Source: Variovorax ginsengisoli (GTDB lineage: Bacteria; Pseudomonadota; Gammaproteobacteria; Burkholderiales; Burkholderiaceae_C). Taken from it: a stretch of 64,000 nucleotides of DNA. The notes beneath the pieces were generated by a model. The model saw only the letters and a program-made list of their open reading frames with translations. It was not told the DNA's origin and made no database searches. The stretch lies in the NCBI RefSeq assembly GCF_030811835.1, contig NZ_JAUSRO010000006.1:310001-374000 (forward strand), in the 5' to 3' direction. The translations under genes and the position numbers were made by a program. Positions 21,730 to 30,266 of this stretch are shown piece by piece. Positions within the stretch are counted from its first letter, which is position 1. Every line of letters begins with the position of its first letter.

Positions 21730-23242
21730 TCCGTTTGGCCGCGGCGGTCGCGGTCTTGCGCACAGCTTGCTTGCGCGCCGCAGCCACCGGAACTGCGGCC
21801 ACCGTTGCAGGCTTGGCTGCGCGGCCCACCGGGGTCTTGCGGGCGGCGCGCTTTGCAGCTTGGGGGGCGGCTGCTTCGGGCAGCGGCGCATCGACGACCA
21901 CATCGACGACCGCATCGGTGGCTGTGGATGGGACTTCGGCTGCGCCTGCAGGCACGGCGGCAAGTGCGCGCGTTTGTGCGGCATCGTGTGCTTCAATGAA
22001 TTCGCGCACCTTCGGATACACCACGTCGCGCCAGCGGCGACCGCTGAAGATGCCATAGTGCCCTGCGCCCTTGGCCTCGAGGTGTTCGTGGCTGCCGGCC
22101 GGAATGCCGACGCACAGGTCGTGCGCTGCCTGGGTCTGGCCCGAGCCGGAAATGTCGTCGAGCTCGCCTTCGACGGTGAGCAATGCGGTGGCGTGGATGT
22201 CCTCGGGCTTTACGCGTTCCAAGGTACCGTCGGCGCTCTTCACATCCCAGGTGCCATTGACCAACAGAAAGTCCTGGAAGACGGCACGGATCGTGTCGAG
22301 GTAGTAGTCGGCGTCCATGTCGAGCACGGCGTTGTACTCGTCATAGAACTTGCGGTGGGCCTCGACGCTGGCGTCGTCACCCTTGATGAGGTCCTTGAAA
22401 TAATCGTAGTGGCTCGTCGCGTGCCGGTCGGGGTTCATGGCGACGAAGCCGGTGTGCTGCAGAAAGCCCGGGTAGACGCGACGGCCCGCGCCAGGGAAAT
22501 TCGCTGGTACCGGGTAGATCACGTTGTTCTCGAACCACTCATAGCCCTTGGTCGTGGCCAGGTTGTTCACTGCGGTCGGCGACTTGCGTGCATCGATCGG
22601 GCCGCCCATCATGGTCATCGACAGGGGCGTCTGTTCGCCGCGGCTGGCCATCAGCGAGACGGCCGCCAGCACCGGTACGGTGGGCTGGCATACGCTCACG
22701 ACGTGGCAGTTGCCGTACTCGTTTTGCAGGTGACGGATGAAATCCTCGACGTAGTGGATGTAGTCGTCGAGGTGGAATTTGCCATCGGACACCGGCACGA
22801 TACGCGCGTTCTTCCAGTCGGTGATGTAGACCTTGTGGTCGCGCAGCATGGTACGGACGGTATCGCGCAGCAGGGTGGCGTAGTGGCCCGACAGGGGGGC
22901 CACGATCAGCACCACGGGTTGTTTCTTGAGCAGTTCGAGCGTTGCCGGCTCGTCTGTGAAGCGCTTGAAGCGGCGCAGCTGGCAGAAGGGCTTGTCGATG
23001 GCAATGGCCTCGTGGATCACCACTTCGGTGTCGCCGACCTGCACGGTCTTGATCCCGAATTCCGGCTTTTCGTAATCTTTGCCCAGACGGTAGAGCAGGT
23101 CGTAACCTGCGGCCATGCGCTGGGCCAGCGGCGTCTGCGCCAGAGGCGAAATGCTGTTGTTGTAGAGCTTGGAAGCCGCCTGAGCGAAGTCGGTGAACGG
23201 CTCCATGAGAGACCGCTGGGTTTCGTAGAGCTGGTAGAGCAT
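21719..23242 (-). CDS. phaZ: Intracellular PHB depolymerase with basic C-terminal tail
   Basis: A 507-residue granule-associated enzyme that degrades native PHB. The catalytic Cys185 sits in VVSVCQPTVP; His395 lies in GAGHYGIFSG and an Asp in EGELDDISG. Homology to Cupriavidus PhaZ1 (about 419 residues) ends near residue 420. The extra 87 residues are low-complexity; residues 461-507 hold 12 Lys/Arg and no acidic residue (AAKRAARKT, RAAKPA and similar), resembling histone-H1-like tails of PHA-nucleoid proteins such as PhaF and PhaM. It is transcribed with rnfB, 98 bases downstream of the aminotransferase gene. Confidence 0.93.
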   Translation of the reverse strand: MLYQLYETQRSLMEPFTDFAQAASKLYNNSISPLAQTPLAQRMAAGYDLLYRLGKDYEKPEFGIKTVQVGDTEVVIHEAIAIDKPFCQLRRFKRFTDEPATLELLKKQPVVLIVAPLSGHYATLLRDTVRTMLRDHKVYITDWKNARIVPVSDGKFHLDDYIHYVEDFIRHLQNEYGNCHVVSVCQPTVPVLAAVSLMASRGEQTPLSMTMMGGPIDARKSPTAVNNLATTKGYEWFENNVIYPVPANFPGAGRRVYPGFLQHTGFVAMNPDRHATSHYDYFKDLIKGDDASVEAHRKFYDEYNAVLDMDADYYLDTIRAVFQDFLLVNGTWDVKSADGTLERVKPEDIHATALLTVEGELDDISGSGQTQAAHDLCVGIPAGSHEHLEAKGAGHYGIFSGRRWRDVVYPKVREFIEAHDAAQTRALAAVPAGAAEVPSTATDAVVDVVVDAPLPEAAAPQAAKRAARKTPVGRAAKPATVAAVPVAAARKQAVRKTATAAAKRSAG

Positions 23243-23303
23243 CGGATTTTCCGTTCGCGCGTTGGTTTGAATTGCTGCGCTGCAATATATCGGCAGATTG
23301 CGT

Positions 23304-23335
23304 CACGGATGTAGGGGCACACCCCTACATCCGTG
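23304..23335. repeat. Perfect 14-bp inverted repeat between aminotransferase and phaZ genes
   Basis: CACGGATGTAGGGG and its exact complement are separated by four bases. It lies five bases past the aminotransferase stop and about 60 bases before phaZ. No T-run follows on the minus strand, so it is not a standard intrinsic terminator; an mRNA 3'-end stabiliser, a partial terminator or a protein site are possible. Confidence 0.6.
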
Positions 23336-23340
23336 CAGAC

Positions 23341-24537
23341 TTACATCACCTTGGCGACACTTTGGCAGACGTAATCGATGTTCTTGCTGTTGAGCGCTGC
23401 CACGCACATGCGGCCGGTGTCGGTGCCGTACACGCCAAATTCGTTGCGCAGGCGCACCATCTGGTCCTTGGTGAGACCCGAGTAGCTGAACATGCCGATC
23501 TGCGTGGTGATGAAGCTCATGTCTTCCTTCACCCCTGCTGCCTTCAGTCCATCGACGAACTTCTGGCGCATGGCCTTGATGCGCGCGCGCATCTCGCCCA
23601 GTTCCTTTTCCCAGACCGCACGGCGGGCGGGGTCGTTGAGCACGGCGGCCACCACGGCGCCACCGTGGATCGGCGGGTTGCTGTAGTTGGTGCGGATCGC
23701 GATCTTCAGCTGCGAGAGGACCCGGCCCGCTTCTTCCTTGCTCGCGCACAGCACCGACAGAGCGCCTACGCGTTCGCCGTACAGGCTGAAACTCTTGGAA
23801 AACGAGGTCGAGACGAAAAACGTCAGGCCTGCGTCCACGAACTTGCCGATCACCGCGCCGTCTTCGGCAATCCCGTGGCCAAAGCCTTGGTAGGCCATGT
23901 CGAGGAAGGCGGTGAGCTGCTTGGCCTTGACCACGTCGACCACCTGGTCCCACTGGGCGGCGGTGATGTCGTAGCCGGTCGGGTTGTGGCAGCAGGCGTG
24001 CAGCACGACGATGGTGCCCGCAGCGGCGGCGTTCAGTGCAGCGAGCATGCCGTCGAAGTTCACGCCGCGGCGTTCTGCATCGTAGTAGGGGTAGCTTTCG
24101 ACCTTGAAACCCGCGCTGGTGAACAGCGCGCGATGGTTTTCCCAACTCGGGTCGCTGATGAGCACGGTGGCATCGGGGCTCAACTTCTTCAGGAAGTCGG
24201 CACCGACCTTCAGGCCGCCGGTGCCGCCGATCGCCTGGACGGTGGCCACACGACCTGAGGTGACGGGTTCGCTGTCCGCGCCGAAAACCAGGCCCTTGAC
24301 GGCGTTGTCATAGGCGGCGATGCCATCGATCGGCAGGTAGCCGCGTGCGCTTGGTGTCTTCATCATGTCTTCTTCGGCTGCCTTCACGCATTCAAGCAGC
24401 GGCAGTTTGCCGTTATCGTCGTAATAGACGCCGACGCCGAGGTTGACTTTGTGGGGATTGCCGTCGGCGGCATATTGCTCGTTGAGACCAAGAATGGGGT
24501 CGCGCGGCGCCATCTCGACGGCGGTGAACATAGACAT
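23341..24537 (-). CDS. tyrB: Aromatic amino acid aminotransferase (class I)
   Basis: A 398-residue PLP enzyme of the aspartate/aromatic aminotransferase group. The N-terminus FTAVEMAPRDPILGLNEQYA, HACCHNPTGYD and the PLP Lys248 in STSFSKSFSLYGERVG identify the subgroup Ia fold. It probably interconverts tyrosine/phenylalanine/aspartate and their keto acids; aspartate versus aromatic preference cannot be settled by eye. The ATG at 24537 fits the family start, although the frame remains open upstream. It is divergent from uvrB. Confidence 0.9.
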   Translation of the reverse strand: MSMFTAVEMAPRDPILGLNEQYAADGNPHKVNLGVGVYYDDNGKLPLLECVKAAEEDMMKTPSARGYLPIDGIAAYDNAVKGLVFGADSEPVTSGRVATVQAIGGTGGLKVGADFLKKLSPDATVLISDPSWENHRALFTSAGFKVESYPYYDAERRGVNFDGMLAALNAAAAGTIVVLHACCHNPTGYDITAAQWDQVVDVVKAKQLTAFLDMAYQGFGHGIAEDGAVIGKFVDAGLTFFVSTSFSKSFSLYGERVGALSVLCASKEEAGRVLSQLKIAIRTNYSNPPIHGGAVVAAVLNDPARRAVWEKELGEMRARIKAMRQKFVDGLKAAGVKEDMSFITTQIGMFSYSGLTKDQMVRLRNEFGVYGTDTGRMCVAALNSKNIDYVCQSVAKVM

Positions 24538-24673
24538 GAAAAAGTCCTCAGGATGAATCGGATCGCCGGCGGAGAAAGAGAACCCCGCCTCTGGCTCTGG
24601 CCCCAAAGCTGTATTAGGCTTTCGGGTTGCCTTGAATTTTACCGACGGCACGCCAACTGGTACGCAACAGTCT

Positions 24674-26806
24674 ATGCCCGAAATCTCTGAAGTCATTCCC
24701 GGTTCTTCGCCCGCCGACACCGACGGCGCCGTCAAGGAGGGGCACTTTGTCAAGTACCCCGGCTCACCGTTCGAGCTTTACCAGCCATACCCGCCGGCCG
24801 GTGATCAACCCACGGCCATCGAAGGCCTGGTCGAGGGCGTCGAAAACGGTGAAGTGTTCCAGACCCTGCTGGGCGTGACCGGTTCGGGCAAGACCTACAC
24901 CATGGCGAACGTCATCGCCCGCCTCGGCCGGCCGGCGATCGTGTTCGCGCCCAACAAGACGCTCGCAGCGCAGCTCTACAGCGAGTTCCGCGAGTTCTTC
25001 CCCAAGAATGCGGTCGAGTACTTCGTCAGCTACTACGACTACTACCAGCCCGAGGCCTACGTCCCGCAGCGCGACCTGTTCATCGAGAAGGACAGCTCGA
25101 TCAACGAGCACATCGAGCAGATGCGCCTGTCGGCAACCAAGAGCGTGCTGGAGCGGCGCGACACGGTGATCGTCGCCACGGTGAGCGCCATCTACGGCAT
25201 CGGCACGCCCGAGGACTACACGCAGATGCGTTTCATCATGCGGGTGGGCGACAAGATCGGCCAGCGGGACGTGATCGGGCGGCTGATCCGCATGCAGTAC
25301 ACGCGCAACGAGCAGGATTTCTCGCGCGGCACCTTTCGGGTGCGCGGTGACACCATCGACGTGTTCCCGGCTGAGCACAGCGAACTGGCCATCCGCATCG
25401 AACTCTTCGACGACGAGATCGAGACGCTGCAGCTCTTCGACCCGCTGACCGGTCGCATCCGCCAGAAGATTCCGCGTTTCACGGTCTACCCGTCGAGTCA
25501 CTATGTGACGCCGCGCGACAAGGTGCTCACCGCGGTGGACACCATCAAGCTCGAGCTGGCGGATCGGCTCAAGGAATTCGTCGGACAGGGCAAGCTGGTC
25601 GAGGCCCAGCGGCTGGAGCAGCGCACCCGTTTCGACCTGGAGATGCTCGCCGAGATTGGCCACTGCAAGGGCATCGAGAACTACTCGCGGCATCTGTCGG
25701 GTGCCGCGCCGGGCGACCCGCCGGCCACGCTGACTGACTACCTGCCGAAGGACGCAATCATGTTCCTCGATGAGAGCCATCAGATGATCGGCCAGCTCAA
25801 CGGCATGTACAGCGGCGACCGCGCACGCAAGACCACCCTCGTCGAATACGGCTTTCGGCTGCCGTCGGCCATGGACAACCGGCCGTTGAAGTTCGAGGAA
25901 TTCGAGCGGCGCATGCGTCAGTGCATCTTCGTCTCGGCCACACCCGCGCAGTACGAAATCGACCATGCGGGCAATGTTGTCGAGCAGTTGGTCCGGCCGA
26001 CCGGTCTGGTCGATCCGGTGGTCGAAGTGCGCCCGGCCACGCACCAGGTCGACGACGTGCTGCAGGAGATCCGCATCCGCGTCGACAAGAACGAGCGCGT
26101 GCTGATCACCACGCTGACCAAGCGCATGGCCGAGCAGCTCACCGATTACCTGGGCGACAACGGCGTGAAGGTGCGCTACCTGCACAGCGACGTCGACACG
26201 GTGGAACGGGTGGAGATCCTGCGCGACCTGCGCCTGGGCACCTTCGACGTGCTGGTGGGCATCAACCTGCTGCGCGAAGGCCTGGACATTCCGGAGGTGT
26301 CGCTGGTGGCCATCCTGGATGCGGACAAGGAAGGCTTCCTGCGCGCCGAGCGCTCGCTGATCCAGACCATTGGCCGCGCTGCACGCAACCTCAATGGTCG
26401 CGCCATCCTGTATGCAGACCGCATGACCGACTCGATGAAGAAGGCCATCGGCGAGACCGAGCGCCGCCGCGTCAAGCAGATTGCACACAACGAGGCGAAT
26501 GGCATCACGCCGCGCAGCATCGTCAAGAAGGTGCGCGACCTCATCGATGGCGTGTACAGCGAGAAAACCGGCAAGGAAATGGCCAAGCTGGAGCTGGAGC
26601 GCGCCAAGGTTGAGGACATGAGCGAGAAGGACGTCGCGCGCGAGATCAAGCGCCTGGAGAAGCTGATGCTCGAACATGCGCGCAATCTGGAGTTCGAGAA
26701 GGCCGGGCGGGTGCGCGACCAACTTGCGCTGCTGCGCGAGCAGGCGTTCGGCGGAGCCGGTGGTGACAACATCGCCGTTCTGCCGACGGGAGATGTGCGG
26801 GGCTGA
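24674..26806 (+). CDS. uvrB: Excinuclease ABC subunit B
   Basis: A 710-residue damage-verifying helicase of nucleotide excision repair. The Walker A motif GVTGSGKT is at residues 67-74, the DNA-clamping beta-hairpin [13 protein letters not shown] near 130, DESH-type and QTIGRAARN helicase motifs follow, and a C-terminal UVR motif ([20 protein letters not shown]) serves for UvrC binding. It carries about 25 extra residues at the N-terminus relative to E. coli (673 residues). The ATG at 24674 is chosen over an upstream in-frame TTG at 24632. I see no perfect LexA box upstream. Confidence 0.95.
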   Translation: MPEISEVIPGSSPADTDGAVKEGHFVKYPGSPFELYQPYPPAGDQPTAIEGLVEGVENGEVFQTLLGVTGSGKTYTMANVIARLGRPAIVFAPNKTLAAQLYSEFREFFPKNAVEYFVSYYDYYQPEAYVPQRDLFIEKDSSINEHIEQMRLSATKSVLERRDTVIVATVSAIYGIGTPEDYTQMRFIMRVGDKIGQRDVIGRLIRMQYTRNEQDFSRGTFRVRGDTIDVFPAEHSELAIRIELFDDEIETLQLFDPLTGRIRQKIPRFTVYPSSHYVTPRDKVLTAVDTIKLELADRLKEFVGQGKLVEAQRLEQRTRFDLEMLAEIGHCKGIENYSRHLSGAAPGDPPATLTDYLPKDAIMFLDESHQMIGQLNGMYSGDRARKTTLVEYGFRLPSAMDNRPLKFEEFERRMRQCIFVSATPAQYEIDHAGNVVEQLVRPTGLVDPVVEVRPATHQVDDVLQEIRIRVDKNERVLITTLTKRMAEQLTDYLGDNGVKVRYLHSDVDTVERVEILRDLRLGTFDVLVGINLLREGLDIPEVSLVAILDADKEGFLRAERSLIQTIGRAARNLNGRAILYADRMTDSMKKAIGETERRRVKQIAHNEANGITPRSIVKKVRDLIDGVYSEKTGKEMAKLELERAKVEDMSEKDVAREIKRLEKLMLEHARNLEFEKAGRVRDQLALLREQAFGGAGGDNIAVLPTGDVRG

Positions 26807-26854
26807 GTGCCACAGCCAGCGCGACCGGTGCGGCCTCTTCGGGCTCGCATGCAG

Positions 26855-26905
26855 GCCCCTCGTTGCGCCGCCGGGTTTACCCGAGCACGCCGAGGGGCTT
26901 TCTGT
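26855..26905 (+). terminator. Probable uvrB terminator with nested hairpin
   Basis: GCCCCTCG (26855-26862) pairs with CGAGGGGC (26891-26898), enclosing a smaller CGGGT/ACCCG hairpin (26872-26883), and a T-rich stretch follows. The long loop makes it less certain than the other terminators. Confidence 0.45.
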
Positions 26906-26930
26906 TATACTTGACCGAAACACTCAACAA
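26906..26930 (+). promoter_or_regulatory. iscR -10 element and candidate IscR-binding site
   Basis: A TATACT hexamer (26906-26911) runs into ATACTTGACC...ACTCAAC (26907-26927), an imperfect dyad TTGA...TCAA resembling the Type 1 sites where [2Fe-2S]-IscR represses its own promoter. The leader to the iscR ATG would be about 135 bases. The 26807-27053 gap holds only this and the preceding hairpin. Confidence 0.4.
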
Positions 26931-27053
26931 CAAAAATAACTTCGCGATGAAGGGCCGGCATACACCCCGCAGAGGGGGCCGGACAAGGGCGGAGAGCACG
27001 CCACCTGGCTTCAGCCGAGGTGTCAAAGTAACGAAGCACATAAGGAGCTTGCG

Positions 27054-27590
27054 ATGCGTCTCACTACCAAAGGCCGTTTTGCGGTCACCGCCATGATCGA
27101 TCTGGCACTGCGTCAGAACACCGGTCCGGTCACGTTGGCGGCGATCAGCCAACGCCAGCAGATCTCGCTGTCCTATCTCGAACAGCTGTTCGGCAAGCTG
27201 CGCCGCCATGAACTGGTCGAATCCACCCGTGGCCCCGGCGGCGGGTACAGCCTGGGCCGCAAGGCGGCGGACATCACCGTGGCCGACATCATCGTGTCGG
27301 TCGACGAGCCGATCGATGCCACGCATTGCGGCGGCAAGGAAAACTGCCTGGGCGAGGCCGGTCGCTGCATGACGCACGAGCTGTGGGCATCGCTGAACCA
27401 GCGCATGGTCGAGTTCCTGGACTCCGTCACGTTGCAAAAGCTGGTCGACGATCAGATCGCCAAGGGCGTGCAGATCGAAAACAAACCGGCGGTCAAGCGG
27501 GCCATTTCGGCGCAGCCGGTGGTCAAGCCGATTCGCGTGAATGCGCCGAACTCGGTGTTCGCGCTGGGCAACGCCTTTGCCAAGTCCTGA
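27054..27590 (+). CDS. iscR: Iron-sulfur cluster regulator IscR
   Basis: A 178-residue Rrf2-family regulator. A winged helix-turn-helix (MRLTTKGRFAVTAMIDLAL... QQISLSYLEQLFGKLR) is followed by the cluster-binding segment HCGGKENCLGEAGRCMTH with Cys92, Cys98, Cys105 and His108, the ligands for a [2Fe-2S] cluster. The spacing between the second and third Cys is one residue longer than in E. coli. It is the first gene of iscRSUA-hscBA-fdx and probably represses the operon when clusters are plentiful. Confidence 0.95.
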   Translation: MRLTTKGRFAVTAMIDLALRQNTGPVTLAAISQRQQISLSYLEQLFGKLRRHELVESTRGPGGGYSLGRKAADITVADIIVSVDEPIDATHCGGKENCLGEAGRCMTHELWASLNQRMVEFLDSVTLQKLVDDQIAKGVQIENKPAVKRAISAQPVVKPIRVNAPNSVFALGNAFAKS

Positions 27591-27674
27591 CTGAAGCCCG
27601 GCGCCCTCGGGCGCCATCAAGCCGGTCCGACTCGATCCCACGATATACAAAACCTCAAGCAGACAGAGCCAGCC

Positions 27675-28895
27675 ATGGACGTCACTCCTCATTTCCCGAT
27701 CTATCTCGACTACGGCGCCACCACGCCAGTTGATCCTCGCGTCGTCGACGCAATGATTCCCTGGTTGCGCGAGCACTTCGGCAATCCCGCTTCGCGCAGT
27801 CATGCCTGGGGCTGGGAAGCGGAAGAGGCTGTCGAAAAGGCCCGCGTCGACGTTGCCGACCTGATTGGCGCCGATCCGCGCGAGATCGTCTGGACGTCGG
27901 GTGCCACCGAGTCCAACAACCTTGCGATCAAGGGTGCTGCCCAGTTCTACAAGGGCAAGGGCAAGCACCTGATCACGGTCAAGACCGAACACAAGGCCGT
28001 GCTCGACACCATGCGCGAGCTGGAACGCCAGGGCTTCGAGGTGACCTACCTCGACGTGCAGGAAGACGGCTTGCTCGACCTGGAGAAGTTCAAGGCCGCG
28101 ATACGTCCGGACACCATCCTGGCGAGCGTCATGTTCGTGAACAACGAGATTGGCGTGATCCAGGATGTGGTGGCGCTGGGCAACCTGTGCCGCGAACATG
28201 GCGTGATCTTCCACGTCGATGCGGCGCAGGCGACCGGCAAGGTCGACATCGACGTCAAGGTGCTGCCCATCGACCTGATGAGCCTCGCCTCGCACAAGAC
28301 CTACGGCCCCAAGGGCATCGGCGCCCTGTACGTGCGCCGCAAGCCCCGCGTGCGGCTGGAAGCGCAGATGCACGGCGGTGGTCACGAACGCGGCATGCGT
28401 TCGGGCACGCTGCCCACGCACCAGATCGTCGGCATGGGCGAGGCCTTCCGCATCGCTCGCCTGGAGATGAGGAGCGACCTCGCCAAGGCGTCTGCGTTGC
28501 AGAAGCGTCTGCTCGACGGCTTGAAAGAAGTGGAACAGGTGTTCGTCAACGGCGACCTCGAGCGCCGTGTGCCGCACAACCTGAACATCAGCTTCAACTA
28601 CGTCGAGGGCGAGTCGCTGATCATGGGCATCAAGGGCTTGGCCGTTTCCAGCGGCTCGGCTTGCACGTCGGCCAGCCTGGAACCCAGCTACGTGTTGCGC
28701 GCCCTGGGCCGCAGTGACGAACTGGCGCACAGCAGCCTGCGCATGACCATCGGCCGCTTCACGACCGAAGAAGAGATCGACTACGCGGTCTCCACCATCA
28801 AGCACAACGTCGCCAAGCTGCGTGAGCTCAGCCCGCTGTGGGAGATGTTCAAGGACGGCATCGACATCAGCACCATTCAATGGTCGGCTCACTGA
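27675..28895 (+). CDS. iscS: Cysteine desulfurase IscS
   Basis: A 406-residue PLP enzyme that removes sulfur from cysteine and passes it to IscU as a persulfide. PLP Lys208 lies in [12 protein letters not shown] and the mobile catalytic Cys330 in [17 protein letters not shown]. The C-terminus [21 protein letters not shown] is typical of IscS. It starts 84 bases after iscR and is followed 39 bases later by iscU. Confidence 0.97.
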   Translation: MDVTPHFPIYLDYGATTPVDPRVVDAMIPWLREHFGNPASRSHAWGWEAEEAVEKARVDVADLIGADPREIVWTSGATESNNLAIKGAAQFYKGKGKHLITVKTEHKAVLDTMRELERQGFEVTYLDVQEDGLLDLEKFKAAIRPDTILASVMFVNNEIGVIQDVVALGNLCREHGVIFHVDAAQATGKVDIDVKVLPIDLMSLASHKTYGPKGIGALYVRRKPRVRLEAQMHGGGHERGMRSGTLPTHQIVGMGEAFRIARLEMRSDLAKASALQKRLLDGLKEVEQVFVNGDLERRVPHNLNISFNYVEGESLIMGIKGLAVSSGSACTSASLEPSYVLRALGRSDELAHSSLRMTIGRFTTEEEIDYAVSTIKHNVAKLRELSPLWEMFKDGIDISTIQWSAH

Positions 28896-28934
28896 GCCCG
28901 GCTTCCTGATTTCCTATTCGACAAGAGGTATCCC

Positions 28935-29357
28935 ATGGCTTACTCTCCCAAGGTCATTGACCATTACGAAAATCCCCGCAACGTCGGCTCGTTCGAAAAG
29001 GGCGACGACTCGGTGGGCACCGGCATGGTCGGCGCACCGGCGTGTGGCGACGTGATGAAGCTGCAGATCAAGGTCAACCCAGAAACGGGTGTGATTGAAG
29101 ACGCACGCTTCAAGACGTACGGTTGCGGTTCGGCGATCGCTTCTTCCTCGCTCGTCACCGAGTGGGTCAAGGGCAAGACGCTCGACGAAGCGGCTGCACT
29201 CAAGAATGCACAGATCGCCGAAGAGCTGGCGCTGCCTCCTGTCAAGATCCATTGCTCGATCCTGGCCGAGGACGCCATCAAGGCCGCGGTCAACGACTAC
29301 AAGCAGAAGCATGGCGGCGCGGTCGGCGCGTCGGCTGCTGCCGAAGCGGTCCACTGA
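28935..29357 (+). CDS. iscU: Iron-sulfur cluster scaffold IscU
   Basis: A 140-residue scaffold on which [2Fe-2S] clusters are built. Cluster ligands Cys37 (GAPACGD), Cys64 (TYGCGSA) and Cys107, with His106, are present, as is the LPPVK motif (100-104) recognised by HscA. It is about 12 residues longer than E. coli IscU, with an Ala-rich C-terminal end. It lies directly before iscA. Confidence 0.97.
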   Translation: MAYSPKVIDHYENPRNVGSFEKGDDSVGTGMVGAPACGDVMKLQIKVNPETGVIEDARFKTYGCGSAIASSSLVTEWVKGKTLDEAAALKNAQIAEELALPPVKIHCSILAEDAIKAAVNDYKQKHGGAVGASAAAEAVH

Positions 29358-29358
29358 C

Positions 29359-29682
29359 ATGGCAGTGACGCTCACCGACGCTGCTGCGCGCCACGTCAAC
29401 CGGTACCTCGGCAAACGGGGCAAGGGCGTGGGCGTGCGGCTGGGCGTCAAGACCACTGGCTGCTCGGGCCTGGCCTACAAGCTCGAGTACGTGGACGAGT
29501 TCGCACCGGAGGACGTGGTCTTCGAAGACCGCGGCGTGAAGGTGTTGGTCGACCCGAAAAGCCTGGCGTACATCGACGGCACGCAGCTCGACTTCGTGCG
29601 CGAAGGCCTCAATGAGGGCTTCAAGTTCATCAACCCGAACGAACGCGACCGTTGCGGTTGCGGAGAGAGTTTCAGAATCTGA
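29359..29682 (+). CDS. iscA: A-type iron-sulfur carrier IscA
   Basis: A 107-residue HesB/IscA-family carrier. The three conserved cysteines are Cys35 ([11 protein letters not shown]) and Cys99/Cys101 (CGCGESF). The ATG at 29359 is one base after the iscU stop codon; an earlier in-frame opening inside iscU is not used. A terminator-like hairpin follows before hscB. Confidence 0.95.
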   Translation: MAVTLTDAAARHVNRYLGKRGKGVGVRLGVKTTGCSGLAYKLEYVDEFAPEDVVFEDRGVKVLVDPKSLAYIDGTQLDFVREGLNEGFKFINPNERDRCGCGESFRI

Positions 29683-29706
29683 CGTTGCGCTTGTCCGCGT
29701 CACCAG

Positions 29707-29737
29707 CCGCCACCATGTCATGTGCTGGCGGTTTTTT
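29707..29737 (+). terminator. Terminator-like hairpin inside the isc operon
   Basis: CCGCCA (29707-29712) pairs with TGGCGG (29726-29731), followed by six T. It sits between iscA and hscB and ends six bases before the hscB ATG, so it could attenuate the downstream half of the operon. Confidence 0.55.
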
Positions 29738-29743
29738 CATGCC

Positions 29744-30262
29744 ATGAACCTTCAAGACACCGACTTCGAACTGTTCGCAGTGCCTGCCACCTTTGCACAG
29801 GAGCGCAGCATGCTGGACGCCCGCTGGAAGGAGCTCCAGCGCGAGGCGCATCCCGATCGCTTCGCCTCGCAGGGCGCGGCGGCACAACGCATTGCCATGC
29901 AGTGGTCGGTGCGCATCAACGAGGCGTACCAGCGGCTGAAAGACCCTGTCCAGCGCGCCAGCTACCTGTGCGAGCTCCATGGCGCACCCGTCGACGCAGA
30001 GGTCAACACGGCGATGCCGGGCGCTTTCCTGATGCAGCAGATGGAATGGCGTGAAGCGCTGGACGATGCAGCCTCCATGGCGGCGGTCGATGCGCTGCAG
30101 GCCGAGGTCGATGCGGCGCGCACCCGCTCGCTGTCATCGCTCGACTGGCTGATCGATGAAAAGGGCGATTTTCAGGCGGCCGCGCAGCAGGTCAGAGCCC
30201 TCATGTTCATCGAGCGCTTTGCGCAGGACATCGAAAAAAAATCCGATCAGTGGGGACAATAG
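29744..30262 (+). CDS. hscB: Co-chaperone HscB (Hsc20)
   Basis: A 172-residue J-type co-chaperone that brings IscU to HscA. The N-terminal J domain has the HPD motif at residues 36-38 ([12 protein letters not shown]), and the C-terminal three-helix bundle ends in [14 protein letters not shown]. The ATG at 29744 starts the family homology; the upstream in-frame region overlaps iscA. It is four bases upstream of hscA. Confidence 0.93.
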   Translation: MNLQDTDFELFAVPATFAQERSMLDARWKELQREAHPDRFASQGAAAQRIAMQWSVRINEAYQRLKDPVQRASYLCELHGAPVDAEVNTAMPGAFLMQQMEWREALDDAASMAAVDALQAEVDAARTRSLSSLDWLIDEKGDFQAAAQQVRALMFIERFAQDIEKKSDQWGQ

Positions 30263-30266
30263 GCAC

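Noticed and set aside
24538..24673. A LexA (SOS) box upstream of uvrB
   Set aside because: The region has a CTG...CAG pair (24654-24667), but with 8 bases between instead of the 10 needed, so it does not fit CTGT-N8-ACAG.
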